Origin: Phycisphaeraceae bacterium
GTDB lineage: Bacteria; Planctomycetota; Phycisphaerae; Phycisphaerales; Phycisphaeraceae
DNA length: 12,359 bases
Assembly (NCBI GenBank): GCA_007119405.1
Contig: SKPT01000417.1
Location: 1-12,359, forward strand
Direction of reading: 5' to 3'
Each line of letters starts with the position of its first letter. Within the stretch, counting starts at the first letter, position 1. Shown piece after piece: positions 6,565-12,359 of this stretch. The notes under the pieces are model-generated. The model was not told the origin of the DNA and did not search any database. It worked only from the letters and a program-made list of their open reading frames with translations. The translations under genes were made by a program, and so were the position numbers.

Positions 6565-9303
6565 TTACGGCGCCGCGCTGAGCACGGCCGTGCCGTACGC
6601 GGGCACGGTGATCGTCAGCTTACCCGCCTCGTCGCTGACGTGATGCTGCGCGTCGTCGCGGATACGCAAGGTGGGCCGGGCGTCGGCGGCGTCGGCCTTG
6701 GGCTCCAGCGTCACCTGATCGTCGTTGAGCCAGTCGATCAGTGGTTGGCCTCGATCGGGCCGGGCGACGGTGAAGCTTACGGTGCGCTCAACGCCGCCGC
6801 GGTTGACCACGACGTACACGTGCTCGCCCTGCAAGTCGCGGCCGACGACAAGCACGCCCGTGTCATCATCCGTGACGATCGGATAGAACCACCCCAGACG
6901 CAGCGGCTCGAGCTGGCGACGCATCGCGATGATGCGCTGGTAGTGCTCGAACACGGCCGGTCGAAACGCCACGTCCGGGTCGTCGTAGGGCTCCAGATCC
7001 TCCCAGACCATCGGCTGGCGGTTGTCCGGATCGTCGGCGCCGTACATGCCCGCCTCGGTGCCGTAGTAGATCATCGGCGCGCCGAGCATCGCCATCTGGA
7101 ACGCGGCCGCCTGCTTGAGGCGCGTCCAGTGCTCGGGCTCGGGCGGGTCGGTCGAGTAGTCGGGGTTGTTCATCCACGGGCGGTTGGCGGCGTTGTAGGG
7201 CAGATCGGGGTTGACGAACATCGACGCCAGGCGATCCGTGTCGTGGCTGTCGAAAAGGTTCTGCATGACCAGCGACGCCTGGTAGGGGTAGCCGTGGATC
7301 CACTCCTGGAGTTCGTCGACGAACTGGCGCGGCGAGCTGGCGTAGCGGCGGTTGACGAAGAAGCGCTGGGCGGGCATGGCGAACTGGTAGTTCATTACGG
7401 AGTCGAACTGGTCGCCGGCGAGCCAGGGGTCGGCCCGGCTCCAGATTTCGCCGACGATGATCGCGTCGGGATTGATCTCTTTAACGAAGTCGCGCCACTC
7501 GCGCCAGAAGTCGTGCGGCACTTCGTTGGCCACATCGAGACGGAAGCCGTCGACCCCGCGCGAGGCGTCGCCGTCGGGGGCGAGCCAGCGTCTGGTGATG
7601 GCCATGACATGCTCGCGCGGGCCCGGGGCGAGGGTGCCGCCTTCCTGGCGGAACACGGGCAACGCGCCGTTGGGCCCATCCCAGGCGCGCCACTGGATGC
7701 CGTCGGCCGTGCCCGGCCGCCCACCGCTGCCCCAGCTTGTGATGGCGAACCAGTCGGCGTAGCGCGAGTCGCGGCCATGCTCGAGCACGTCCTGGAACGC
7801 GTAGTGCGACGTGCCGACGTGGTTCCACACGCCGTCGATGATCACGCGGAAGCCCTGCCTTCGAGCCTCGGCGACGAACTCCAGGAAGAGCTTGTCGCTG
7901 CGCGACCATTGCCATGTCGCCGGGTCATCCGTCTCACCCTCCAGCTCCTCGATGTCGCCGGCGAAGCCGAAGTAGGGCTCAATGTGGCGGAAGTCCGAGG
8001 CGTCGTACTTGTGCATCGAGTCGCCCTGGAAGACGGGGTTGAGGTAGATCGCATCGACGCCGAGGCGGCGCAGGTAGGGCAACTTCTCAATGAGCCCCTG
8101 CACGTCGCCGCCGAAGCGCCGCGCCCAGACGTCCCGGCCGTAGAAGTCGCCGCTCTCGCCTTCGAGCGTGCTGTACCACTTGCTGGTCCAGGGGAAGGTG
8201 TTGGGCGGGTCGTTGTGAGCCGCGCCGTTGCGGAAGCGCTCGGGGAAGATCTGATACCACACGACGTGGCGCGCCCACTCGGGCGTCTCGAAGCGCACGT
8301 CCATGTCGCTGGTGTAGGCGCTGGCCTTGGCGTCCGCGGCGTCGGTGAAGGTGTCGCCCGAGGCGAGGAAGACGGTCGCGGGACCGTCGGTGAACTCGAA
8401 GACGTAGCGCACAGCCTCGGCGCCCTCATCGACGACGATCGCGTGGCCGAATCGCTTGAACCCGTGCCGGGCCGCCACGCGGTGCAGCGCGAGTCGCTGC
8501 CAGTCGCCATCGCCTGCCTGGAAGCGGACGTAGGCGTGCTCGACGTCGCCGTGCTGGGCGCGGGCCATGAGGCGGAGCATCGTGTCGCTCACAACGTTGC
8601 GGTCCGTGATCGAGGCCGGGTCGTGGCGCAGCGCCTGGGCGCGGATGGCCCCGGGCTCGGGCGCGGGCAGGTCCCGGCCGTCGAGCCCGACGAGCACCGC
8701 CGAGTTGACGCCCCCGTGGCCGTCGGGCTGCTCAAGGTCGTGGTCGCTCGCCGGGTCGTTGTGCCATTGATCGCCATCGAGGACGAACTTGTAGAAGTGC
8801 ACGCCCTCGTCGAGACGCTTCAGCGCCCGGTAAGTGCCGTCGCCGCGGTCGATCATCGGCGTGGCGGTGGTGGACCAGCCGTTGAACGAGCCGGCGAGGT
8901 TGACGCGGTCGGGCGCGTGCGCGGCCGCGTCGTAGCTGAACAGGTGCCAGAGCCCGTCGAGCACGCGCAACGTCTCGGCCTCGGAGTCCAGCTCCACCGC
9001 CGCGGGCAGATGGGCGGGCACGTCGAGCTCGGCCTCGAGCAGCAGGTCGAAGCCCGTGTCCGAGTCGCTCGCGGCCACGATGCGCGCCGTCACCCGGCCC
9101 GGGGCGTCGTGGGCGGCCGGCGGCACGATGTGGCGATACACCGTGCGCCCCTCGCGCTGGGTCTCGAGCATCACGCTCGCAGGCGTCGGCGACGCGTCAG
9201 CGTCGAGCAGCAGGTGGTACGGCTGGCCGTGGCTCGGCGATGCGATCAGCAGTAACGACGCGACGAGCAGGAAGATCACGCGGCCGGATCGGGCTTGCGC
9301 CAT
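6565..9303 (-). CDS. Secreted GH13 alpha-glucan hydrolase (neopullulanase/cyclomaltodextrinase-like)
   Basis: 912 residues. A signal peptide (about 1-26: basic start, LLVASLLLIAS core, cut near SHG) exports it. Residues about 27-120 are an unassigned beta-rich domain. Residues about 125-206 are a CBM48/E-set-like glucan-binding module (GSFNGW at 138-143). About 215-325 resembles the N-domain of neopullulanases. The GH13 barrel runs from about 340 (WYQIFPERF) to 800 and a C-terminal beta domain follows. All four GH13 signature regions are intact: DGVWNH; GFRLDVANE with nucleophile Asp590; VGEIWS with acid/base Glu619; and FDSHDTDR with Asp688. YLNPVF with MHKYD fits the cyclomaltodextrinase/neopullulanase subgroup, whose members are usually about 590 residues, so this one carries roughly 300 extra. 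It probably makes maltose or maltodextrins for the transporter encoded downstream. The start is supported by GGAGG five bases upstream. Exact specificity is uncertain. Confidence 0.93.
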   Translation of the reverse strand: MAQARSGRVIFLLVASLLLIASPSHGQPYHLLLDADASPTPASVMLETQREGRTVYRHIVPPAAHDAPGRVTARIVAASDSDTGFDLLLEAELDVPAHLPAAVELDSEAETLRVLDGLWHLFSYDAAAHAPDRVNLAGSFNGWSTTATPMIDRGDGTYRALKRLDEGVHFYKFVLDGDQWHNDPASDHDLEQPDGHGGVNSAVLVGLDGRDLPAPEPGAIRAQALRHDPASITDRNVVSDTMLRLMARAQHGDVEHAYVRFQAGDGDWQRLALHRVAARHGFKRFGHAIVVDEGAEAVRYVFEFTDGPATVFLASGDTFTDAADAKASAYTSDMDVRFETPEWARHVVWYQIFPERFRNGAAHNDPPNTFPWTSKWYSTLEGESGDFYGRDVWARRFGGDVQGLIEKLPYLRRLGVDAIYLNPVFQGDSMHKYDASDFRHIEPYFGFAGDIEELEGETDDPATWQWSRSDKLFLEFVAEARRQGFRVIIDGVWNHVGTSHYAFQDVLEHGRDSRYADWFAITSWGSGGRPGTADGIQWRAWDGPNGALPVFRQEGGTLAPGPREHVMAITRRWLAPDGDASRGVDGFRLDVANEVPHDFWREWRDFVKEINPDAIIVGEIWSRADPWLAGDQFDSVMNYQFAMPAQRFFVNRRYASSPRQFVDELQEWIHGYPYQASLVMQNLFDSHDTDRLASMFVNPDLPYNAANRPWMNNPDYSTDPPEPEHWTRLKQAAAFQMAMLGAPMIYYGTEAGMYGADDPDNRQPMVWEDLEPYDDPDVAFRPAVFEHYQRIIAMRRQLEPLRLGWFYPIVTDDDTGVLVVGRDLQGEHVYVVVNRGGVERTVSFTVARPDRGQPLIDWLNDDQVTLEPKADAADARPTLRIRDDAQHHVSDEAGKLTITVPAYGTAVLSAAP

Positions 9304-9308
9304 GGATG

Positions 9309-9313
9309 CCTCC
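9309..9313 (-). promoter_or_regulatory. Ribosome binding site of the GH13 gene
   Basis: GGAGG on the minus strand, five bases before the ATG at 9303. It fixes the start of the hydrolase and contrasts with the missing site before the fusion gene. Confidence 0.8.
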
Positions 9314-9334
9314 AGAAGTGAATCACAGACAGGG

Positions 9335-9350
9335 CTGCAACGTGATCAAT
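9335..9350. promoter_or_regulatory. Candidate LacI-family operator upstream of the hydrolase
   Basis: CTGCAACGTGATCAAT on the plus strand. It shares 12 of 16 positions, as CTGnAACGnnnTCAAT, with 10763-10778 in the regulator's own promoter. It lies just past the candidate -10 at 9367-9362, a typical place for a repressor site. It is only weakly palindromic (TGn...nCA outer positions), so it remains a candidate. Confidence 0.35.
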
Positions 9351-9586
9351 CGACGGTGGGGCTTATACGCGGCTTGCGCGCCGGTCGTGGAGTGGGCCGC
9401 CCATGGACCACCTCTCCCGGTGTGCTTTCGATGATCGCACGGCTTGTCGCTTCGCGGTCAAGCCGTGGCACCCTCCGTTATCCCCCACCGGTGACGCCAA
9501 CCATTCAAAGGCCAATAAAGTCCCGGGCGCAGGGCCGACCTGGCCACCTACCTGCGTTCCTGGCTTGCTTATCCCTCTCTGCTTCG

Positions 9587-9609
9587 TCTCTGTGCCTCTG
9601 TGGTTATCC
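9587..9609 (-). repeat. Second copy of the 23-base repeat, containing the regulator stop codon
   Basis: Identical over 23 bases to 3162-3184 and in the same orientation. The TAA of the LacI-family gene (9604-9606) lies inside it. Related but diverged text (CTTCG, CTCTCTG) continues to about 9566. Confidence 0.85.
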
Positions 9610-10704
9610 CTGCCCCTGCCCGGCGAGCTCGCGTGGCAGGGCGGTCGAGTCGCGGAAGACCAGGTGCGTGGGCAACGTCTCGGCGACGGCGGCGACCTTG
9701 CCCATGACGCGCTCGATCAGCCGCTCGCACGCGACGGCGCCGACCTCGTAGAGCGGCGTGTGGATGGTCGTCAGGCTCGGGGTGATGAATGCACCGGGCT
9801 GGATGTCGTCGCACCCGACGATCGAGACGTCCGCCGGCACGCACACACCGCGCTGGGTCAGGGCGTAGATCGCGCCCACCGCCATCTTGTCGTTGCCGGC
9901 GAACACGGCGGTCATCTCCGGGTGGTGCTGCATGAGGGCACGGGCCGCCTCGGCCCCGCCTTCCTCGGTGAAGCGGCCGTCGGCCATCCAGGTCTCGTCG
10001 ACCCTGAAGCCCAGGGCGGCGAGCTTGTCACGATAAGCGTTGACGATCTCGCGCGTGGTGCGCACCTCCGGGGCGGCCGTGATGAGCCCGATGCGCCGGT
10101 GGCCGAGCTGCGTGAGGTAGTTCATCGCCTGCTCCGCCCCGCCGCGGTAGTCGGAGACGACGTGGTCAAGCTTCCAATGATCAAAGCGGTTGTTGACCAC
10201 GATCAGCGGGTAGCTGCGGTCCTGGAAGTCGGCCAAAAAGTGGTGGCGATCGCTGACGCCCACGGCGAGGATGCCGTCGAGGCAGCGGCGCTCGAAGAGC
10301 TCGAGGTGCTTGCGATGCTTGATAAAGCCCGGCTTGGCCTGCTCGAGCTGGACGGTGTAGCCGAGCTTGTCGGCTTTGTCGCAGATGCCGGAAATGATCT
10401 CGCCGAAGTAGGCGTCGGCCAGGGCGTGGCGCAGAGGGGGCAGGAGGATGCCCAGGACGCGCGTGTACTGGCCGGAGAGCCCCTGGGCCATGCGATTGGG
10501 CCGGTAGCCGGTCTTCTCGATGGCGTGCTTGACGCGGCGGTGGGTGGCGGGGCTGATGCGGCCGGAGTTGTTCAGGACCATGGAGACGGTGGCGACGGAG
10601 ACGTTGGCCTGGTCGGCGACGTCGCGCATGCGCACGCGTTTGATGGTCGGCTTGGCCGGTGTCGCGGGCGCGCCGGGGCTCGTGGGGGGGGCGGTCTCGG
10701 CCAT
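9604..10704 (-). CDS. LacI-family transcriptional regulator
   Basis: 366 residues, a DNA-binding, sugar-sensing regulator acting in the cytoplasm. The helix-turn-helix is at about residues 26-50 (MRDVADQANVSVATVSMVLN), followed by the hinge YRPNRMAQGLSG, then a periplasmic-binding-protein-like effector domain (about 85-355) with VLGILLPPL, DGILAVGVS, LGHRRIGLI, VFAGNDKMAVGA and the conserved VSIVGCDDI. The first 25 residues are a Pro/Ala/Thr-rich extension not usual in this family; Met26 (10629) is a possible alternative start. A good promoter on the same strand lies about 45-73 bases upstream of the ATG. It stands at the head of the hydrolase/transporter cluster and is divergent from the pseudopilin gene, so it probably controls this locus, including itself. 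Repressor or activator, and its effector, cannot be told from sequence; a maltodextrin-type sugar is the contextual guess. Confidence 0.93.
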   Translation of the reverse strand: MAETAPPTSPGAPATPAKPTIKRVRMRDVADQANVSVATVSMVLNNSGRISPATHRRVKHAIEKTGYRPNRMAQGLSGQYTRVLGILLPPLRHALADAYFGEIISGICDKADKLGYTVQLEQAKPGFIKHRKHLELFERRCLDGILAVGVSDRHHFLADFQDRSYPLIVVNNRFDHWKLDHVVSDYRGGAEQAMNYLTQLGHRRIGLITAAPEVRTTREIVNAYRDKLAALGFRVDETWMADGRFTEEGGAEAARALMQHHPEMTAVFAGNDKMAVGAIYALTQRGVCVPADVSIVGCDDIQPGAFITPSLTTIHTPLYEVGAVACERLIERVMGKVAAVAETLPTHLVFRDSTALPRELAGQGQG

Positions 10705-10748
10705 GAGCTGGGCCTGCCAAAGGGGATGCCGAAGCGGATTGATAAAAC

Positions 10749-10777
10749 AATTTACCTCGCCACTGAAACGCCGTCAA
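10749..10777 (-). promoter_or_regulatory. Sigma70-type promoter of the LacI-family gene
   Basis: On the minus strand TTGACG (10777-10772) and TAAATT (10754-10749) are separated by exactly 17 bases. Transcription would start near 10742, giving a leader of about 38 bases to the ATG at 10704. The candidate operator 10763-10778 covers the -35 box, which would fit autorepression. Confidence 0.65.
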
Positions 10778-10778
10778 T
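10763..10778. promoter_or_regulatory. Candidate LacI-family operator at the regulator promoter
   Basis: CTGAAACGCCGTCAAT on the plus strand, overlapping the -35 of the regulator promoter. It is the partner of the motif at 9335-9350 (12 of 16 positions shared). The TGAAACG half is like half-sites bound by many LacI-family proteins, but the second half is not a good mirror image. Confidence 0.35.
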
Positions 10779-10827
10779 CCCCGTCGGCGTCGAGGTCCGT
10801 GCGGCGGCGTGGGGGAGGGAAAAAAGG

Positions 10828-10856
10828 TTGACACATCTCCGGGCGTCGGATAGATT
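10828..10856 (+). promoter_or_regulatory. Sigma70-type promoter for the pseudopilin gene
   Basis: TTGACA (10828-10833) and TAGATT (10851-10856) with 17-base spacing, preceded by a short A-run (10820-10825). The start point would be near 10863, leaving a leader of about 178 bases before the ATG at 11042. It is back to back with the regulator promoter; the two -35 boxes are 50 bases apart. Confidence 0.65.
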
Positions 10857-10873
10857 CGAGTGTTGAGGAGGTT

Positions 10874-10891
10874 GGCCGGGCGTTCCCGGCC
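10874..10891 (+). promoter_or_regulatory. GC-rich hairpin at the 5' end of the pseudopilin leader
   Basis: GGCCGGG (10874-10880) and CCCGGCC (10885-10891) form a perfect 7-bp stem with a CGTT loop, about ten bases after the predicted transcription start. A 5'-terminal stem-loop of this kind can stabilise messages (known for some outer-membrane protein mRNAs). The role here is inferred. Confidence 0.45.
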
Positions 10892-11041
10892 GGGGTCGAT
10901 GGCGTCCCGAAGAGCCCGGCAACAGGCGGCTGCGACGTGCCAACGACGTTCACGCGCCCTGTCACCGCGGCTTTTTTTGGCTTTTGAGTTTAATCGTTTC
11001 AGCAGTCAGGTCGACCACATCCGCGTTCCAGGGAGCCTCGC

Positions 11042-11977
11042 ATGTCCGGCACCGCCGCCTGGCCCCGCATCCGTCGCCGCGTCGGCTTCACGCTCATCGA
11101 GTTGCTGGTGGTGATCTCGATCATCGCCCTGCTGATCGCCATCCTGCTGCCGGCGCTGGCCGCGGCCCGCGGCGCGGCGCGCCAGAGCCAGTGCCTGTCG
11201 AACGTCAGGCAGATGGCCACCGCGTCGCACAACTTCGCCACCGAGGCCAACGGGTGGGTGCAGACGAGCTCCAGCGACCTGCTCTGGGGCGCGTTCCAGC
11301 GGGCGCCGGGGCCGGGCGGGCGCTACTACGCCTACTTCGGGGACGGGCGGATCAAGGACTGGGCCAGCGCCCTGGTGCCCTACATGGGCGGGTTCGAGGA
11401 TGAGACGTTCGACAGCAGCGAGCCAAGCGTCTCGGAGGCGTTCATGTGCCCGTCGGACTCGTTCCAGGGGCCGGGGGAGGACGACGGGCACTACGTCTAC
11501 AACAACATCTGGCAGCCGGAGCTGCGCAACCCGCTGTCGTATTCGGTGAACGCGGATTTGACGTCGGTGGTGCTGTCGTGGAACGCCGACGGCTGGGGCC
11601 AGTGGTCGCCCAGCCAGGGGATTCGTCCCGAGGGCGGCCCGCCGGTGGGGGGCAACCTGGACGAGGTGGCCAGCGCGTCGAGCACGGCGCTGCTGCTGGA
11701 CGGGGGGACGCGGCAGGCCACGGGCGCGCAGCCGGTCAATCGGGGCGACATTCTCATGTACATCGGCGTGCCGCAGGCGTGGGGGGCGTCGGAGCAGGAG
11801 GCGGGGACGCTGGCGTCGGTGTACAGCGCCGAGTGGGCGCGGGTGAAGCTGCCCATTCGCGAGAACCAGGCCGACCGCCATCGCGACCGGGTGAACGTGG
11901 CGTTCGCGGACGGCCACGCCAGCACGACGGGGCAGGATCGCTGGCACCAGGTCAACATCTCACCCCATCTGCGTTGA
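11042..11977 (+). CDS. Type IV pilin-like pseudopilin with C-terminal H-X9-DG motif
   Basis: 311 residues. A short basic leader (1-15, ending RRRVG) precedes the class III prepilin cleavage site G15/F16, with FTLIELLVV after it and the conserved Glu at mature position 5 (Glu20). A hydrophobic helix spans about 16-42. The C-terminus has His280, nine residues, then Asp290-Gly291 in the context FADGHAS, the prepilin-processing-associated H-X9-DG domain. CLSNVRQ (Cys51) and FMCPSD (Cys136), both typical of this family, are present. The protein would be processed by a prepilin peptidase and anchored in, or assembled from, the inner membrane. AGGGAG (11030-11035) six bases upstream supports the start. 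It is divergent from the LacI-family gene and followed after 129 bases by a glucan-binding secreted protein. The family's function is not established; involvement in substrate capture or secretion is an inference from position. Confidence 0.92.
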   Translation: MSGTAAWPRIRRRVGFTLIELLVVISIIALLIAILLPALAAARGAARQSQCLSNVRQMATASHNFATEANGWVQTSSSDLLWGAFQRAPGPGGRYYAYFGDGRIKDWASALVPYMGGFEDETFDSSEPSVSEAFMCPSDSFQGPGEDDGHYVYNNIWQPELRNPLSYSVNADLTSVVLSWNADGWGQWSPSQGIRPEGGPPVGGNLDEVASASSTALLLDGGTRQATGAQPVNRGDILMYIGVPQAWGASEQEAGTLASVYSAEWARVKLPIRENQADRHRDRVNVAFADGHASTTGQDRWHQVNISPHLR

Positions 11978-12041
11978 TCGCGCAGGGAGGAAAGGAGGCA
12001 GAGACGTTGCATCGCGGCGGGTAGGCACAGAATTGAAGGAG

Positions 12042-12062
12042 GGGCGGCGGCCGGCGTCGCCC
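12042..12062 (+). other. Hairpin between pseudopilin and glucan-binding gene
   Basis: GGGCGGCG (12042-12049) and CGTCGCCC (12055-12062) can form an 8-bp stem with one mismatch around GCCGG. No T-run follows, so termination is doubtful; it may be a processing or stabilising stem. The rest of the gap (11978-12106) shows no convincing promoter, which favours co-transcription of the two genes. Confidence 0.35.
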
Positions 12063-12092
12063 GGAGGGACGAGAATCATCATTTGCATCGAC

Positions 12093-12098
12093 AAGGAG
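12093..12098 (+). promoter_or_regulatory. Ribosome binding site of the glucan-binding gene
   Basis: AAGGAG eight bases before the ATG at 12107. It supports the start of a gene that is truncated by the window end and shows only 84 codons. Confidence 0.8.
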
Positions 12099-12106
12099 AG
12101 TGGATC

Positions 12107-12359
12107 ATGTACAAGCGAGGGTTGATGGCATTGGCGGTGGCGGTGTCGCTGCCGGCGGCGGCGGTGGCGGACCCGTGGTTCGTGCGCGGCGACTTCAACG
12201 GCTGGTCGCTGGACGACCAGATGACGGAGGTCGCGCCGGGCCACTACCAGGCCACGGTCACCGGGCTGACGGACGGGGCGACGTACGAGTTCAAGGTCGC
12301 CGACGAGGACTGGACGGCCGACTGGCCGGGCTCGAACGCCCGCATCCGCGCCGACGCCA
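12107..12359 (+). CDS. Secreted protein with CBM48/E-set-like glucan-binding module, 3' partial
   Basis: 84 codons are visible with no stop. A signal peptide covers about residues 1-21 (MYKRG, then an Ala/Val/Leu core, cut after AVA). The mature protein starts DPWFVRGDFNGWS, the hallmark loop of glycogen/starch-binding E-set modules, followed by GHYQATVTGLTDG and YEFKVADEDW in the pattern seen in these domains. The same kind of module (GSFNGW) is present in the GH13 enzyme of this locus. The rest of the protein is beyond the window, so it could be an amylase or pullulanase, a surface glucan-binding protein, or a protein with a sorting tail. It probably shares a transcript with the pseudopilin gene. 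Confidence is high that it is a real exported protein and moderate on glucan binding. Confidence 0.8.
   Translation, partial: MYKRGLMALAVAVSLPAAAVADPWFVRGDFNGWSLDDQMTEVAPGHYQATVTGLTDGATYEFKVADEDWTADWPGSNARIRADA

Larger units (their letters stand above)
9304..9586. other. Gap between regulator and hydrolase genes: probable hydrolase promoter region
   Basis: About 280 bases with no convincing gene. On the minus strand a TATAAG (9367-9362) could be a -10 element, with only a poor -35 (TCCACG, 18-base spacing). Just downstream of it, at 9335-9350, is a 16-base motif that matches one in the regulator promoter at 12 positions. Taken together this suggests the hydrolase has its own regulated promoter rather than depending only on read-through from the regulator gene. 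Confidence 0.4.

Noticed and set aside
6220..9255. Open frame of 1011 codons on the plus strand opposite the GH13 and fusion genes
   Set aside because: It runs antisense across two genes with clear catalytic and EAA motifs and through the repeat gap. Its product is biased to Val, Arg, Glu and Asp with no domain, as expected from third-codon GC bias.
10942..10950. AACGACGTT palindrome as a LacI-family operator
   Set aside because: The symmetry ends after four base pairs on each side, and no second copy is seen at the other promoters.
10960..10980. T7 run in the pseudopilin leader as an intrinsic terminator or attenuator
   Set aside because: Only a 3-bp GCG/CGC stem could form directly before it, which is too weak for an intrinsic terminator.
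10860..11114. Small leader frame ahead of, and overlapping, the pseudopilin start
   Set aside because: Its GTG lies before the predicted transcription start, it is Arg-rich without a domain, and it overlaps the pseudopilin start in another frame.
11006..11947. Open frame of 313 codons on the minus strand opposite the pseudopilin gene
   Set aside because: The plus-strand frame has a prepilin cleavage site, an H-X9-DG motif and a ribosome binding site; the antisense frame has none of these.

Overview
The window is GC-rich, with long open antisense shadow frames throughout. It looks like chromosomal DNA of a planctomycete, most likely Phycisphaerae-like. The best taxonomic cue is a pseudopilin with a GFTLIE N-terminus and a C-terminal H-X9-DG motif, a gene class greatly expanded in Planctomycetes and Lentisphaerae. 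The taxon is an inference; there is no rRNA or marker gene in view.

Layout. (1) Bases 2-2830, plus strand: 3' part of a large multidomain glycoside hydrolase (discoidin-like module, clan GH-A barrel, C-terminal beta-sandwich); its 5' end lies outside the window. (2) Bases 2831-3178: convergent gap with GC-rich hairpins, a long imperfect palindrome and a degenerate purine-rich repeat. (3) Bases 3179-10704, minus strand, read from right to left: a LacI-family regulator, a secreted GH13 alpha-glucan hydrolase, an 781-residue protein that fuses a membrane-anchored sugar-binding protein to a MalF-like permease, and a MalG-like permease that overlaps the fusion gene by 4 bases. (4) Bases 10705-11041: divergent control region with a good sigma70-type promoter on each strand. 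(5) Bases 11042-12359, plus strand: the H-X9-DG pseudopilin, then the start of a secreted protein with a glycogen/starch-binding (CBM48/E-set-like) module, cut by the window end.

How the genes fit together (inference): this is an alpha-glucan use locus. The secreted GH13 enzyme cuts starch-like glucans or maltodextrins, the tethered binding domain of the fusion protein catches the oligosaccharides, and the fusion permease half plus the MalG-like subunit form the channel. No ATPase gene is present, so a MalK/MsmX-like ATPase must come from elsewhere. The LacI regulator probably controls itself and the hydrolase; a shared 16-base motif lies in both promoter regions. The divergent pseudopilin and glucan-binding protein may be a surface capture arm of the same system.

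Most notable: the binding-protein/permease fusion; a 23-base repeat that supplies the TAA stop codon of two different genes; a repeat-filled hairpin gap between the hydrolase and transporter genes that leaves the fusion gene without a visible ribosome binding site; and the pseudopilin/glucan-binding pair divergent from the sugar regulator.
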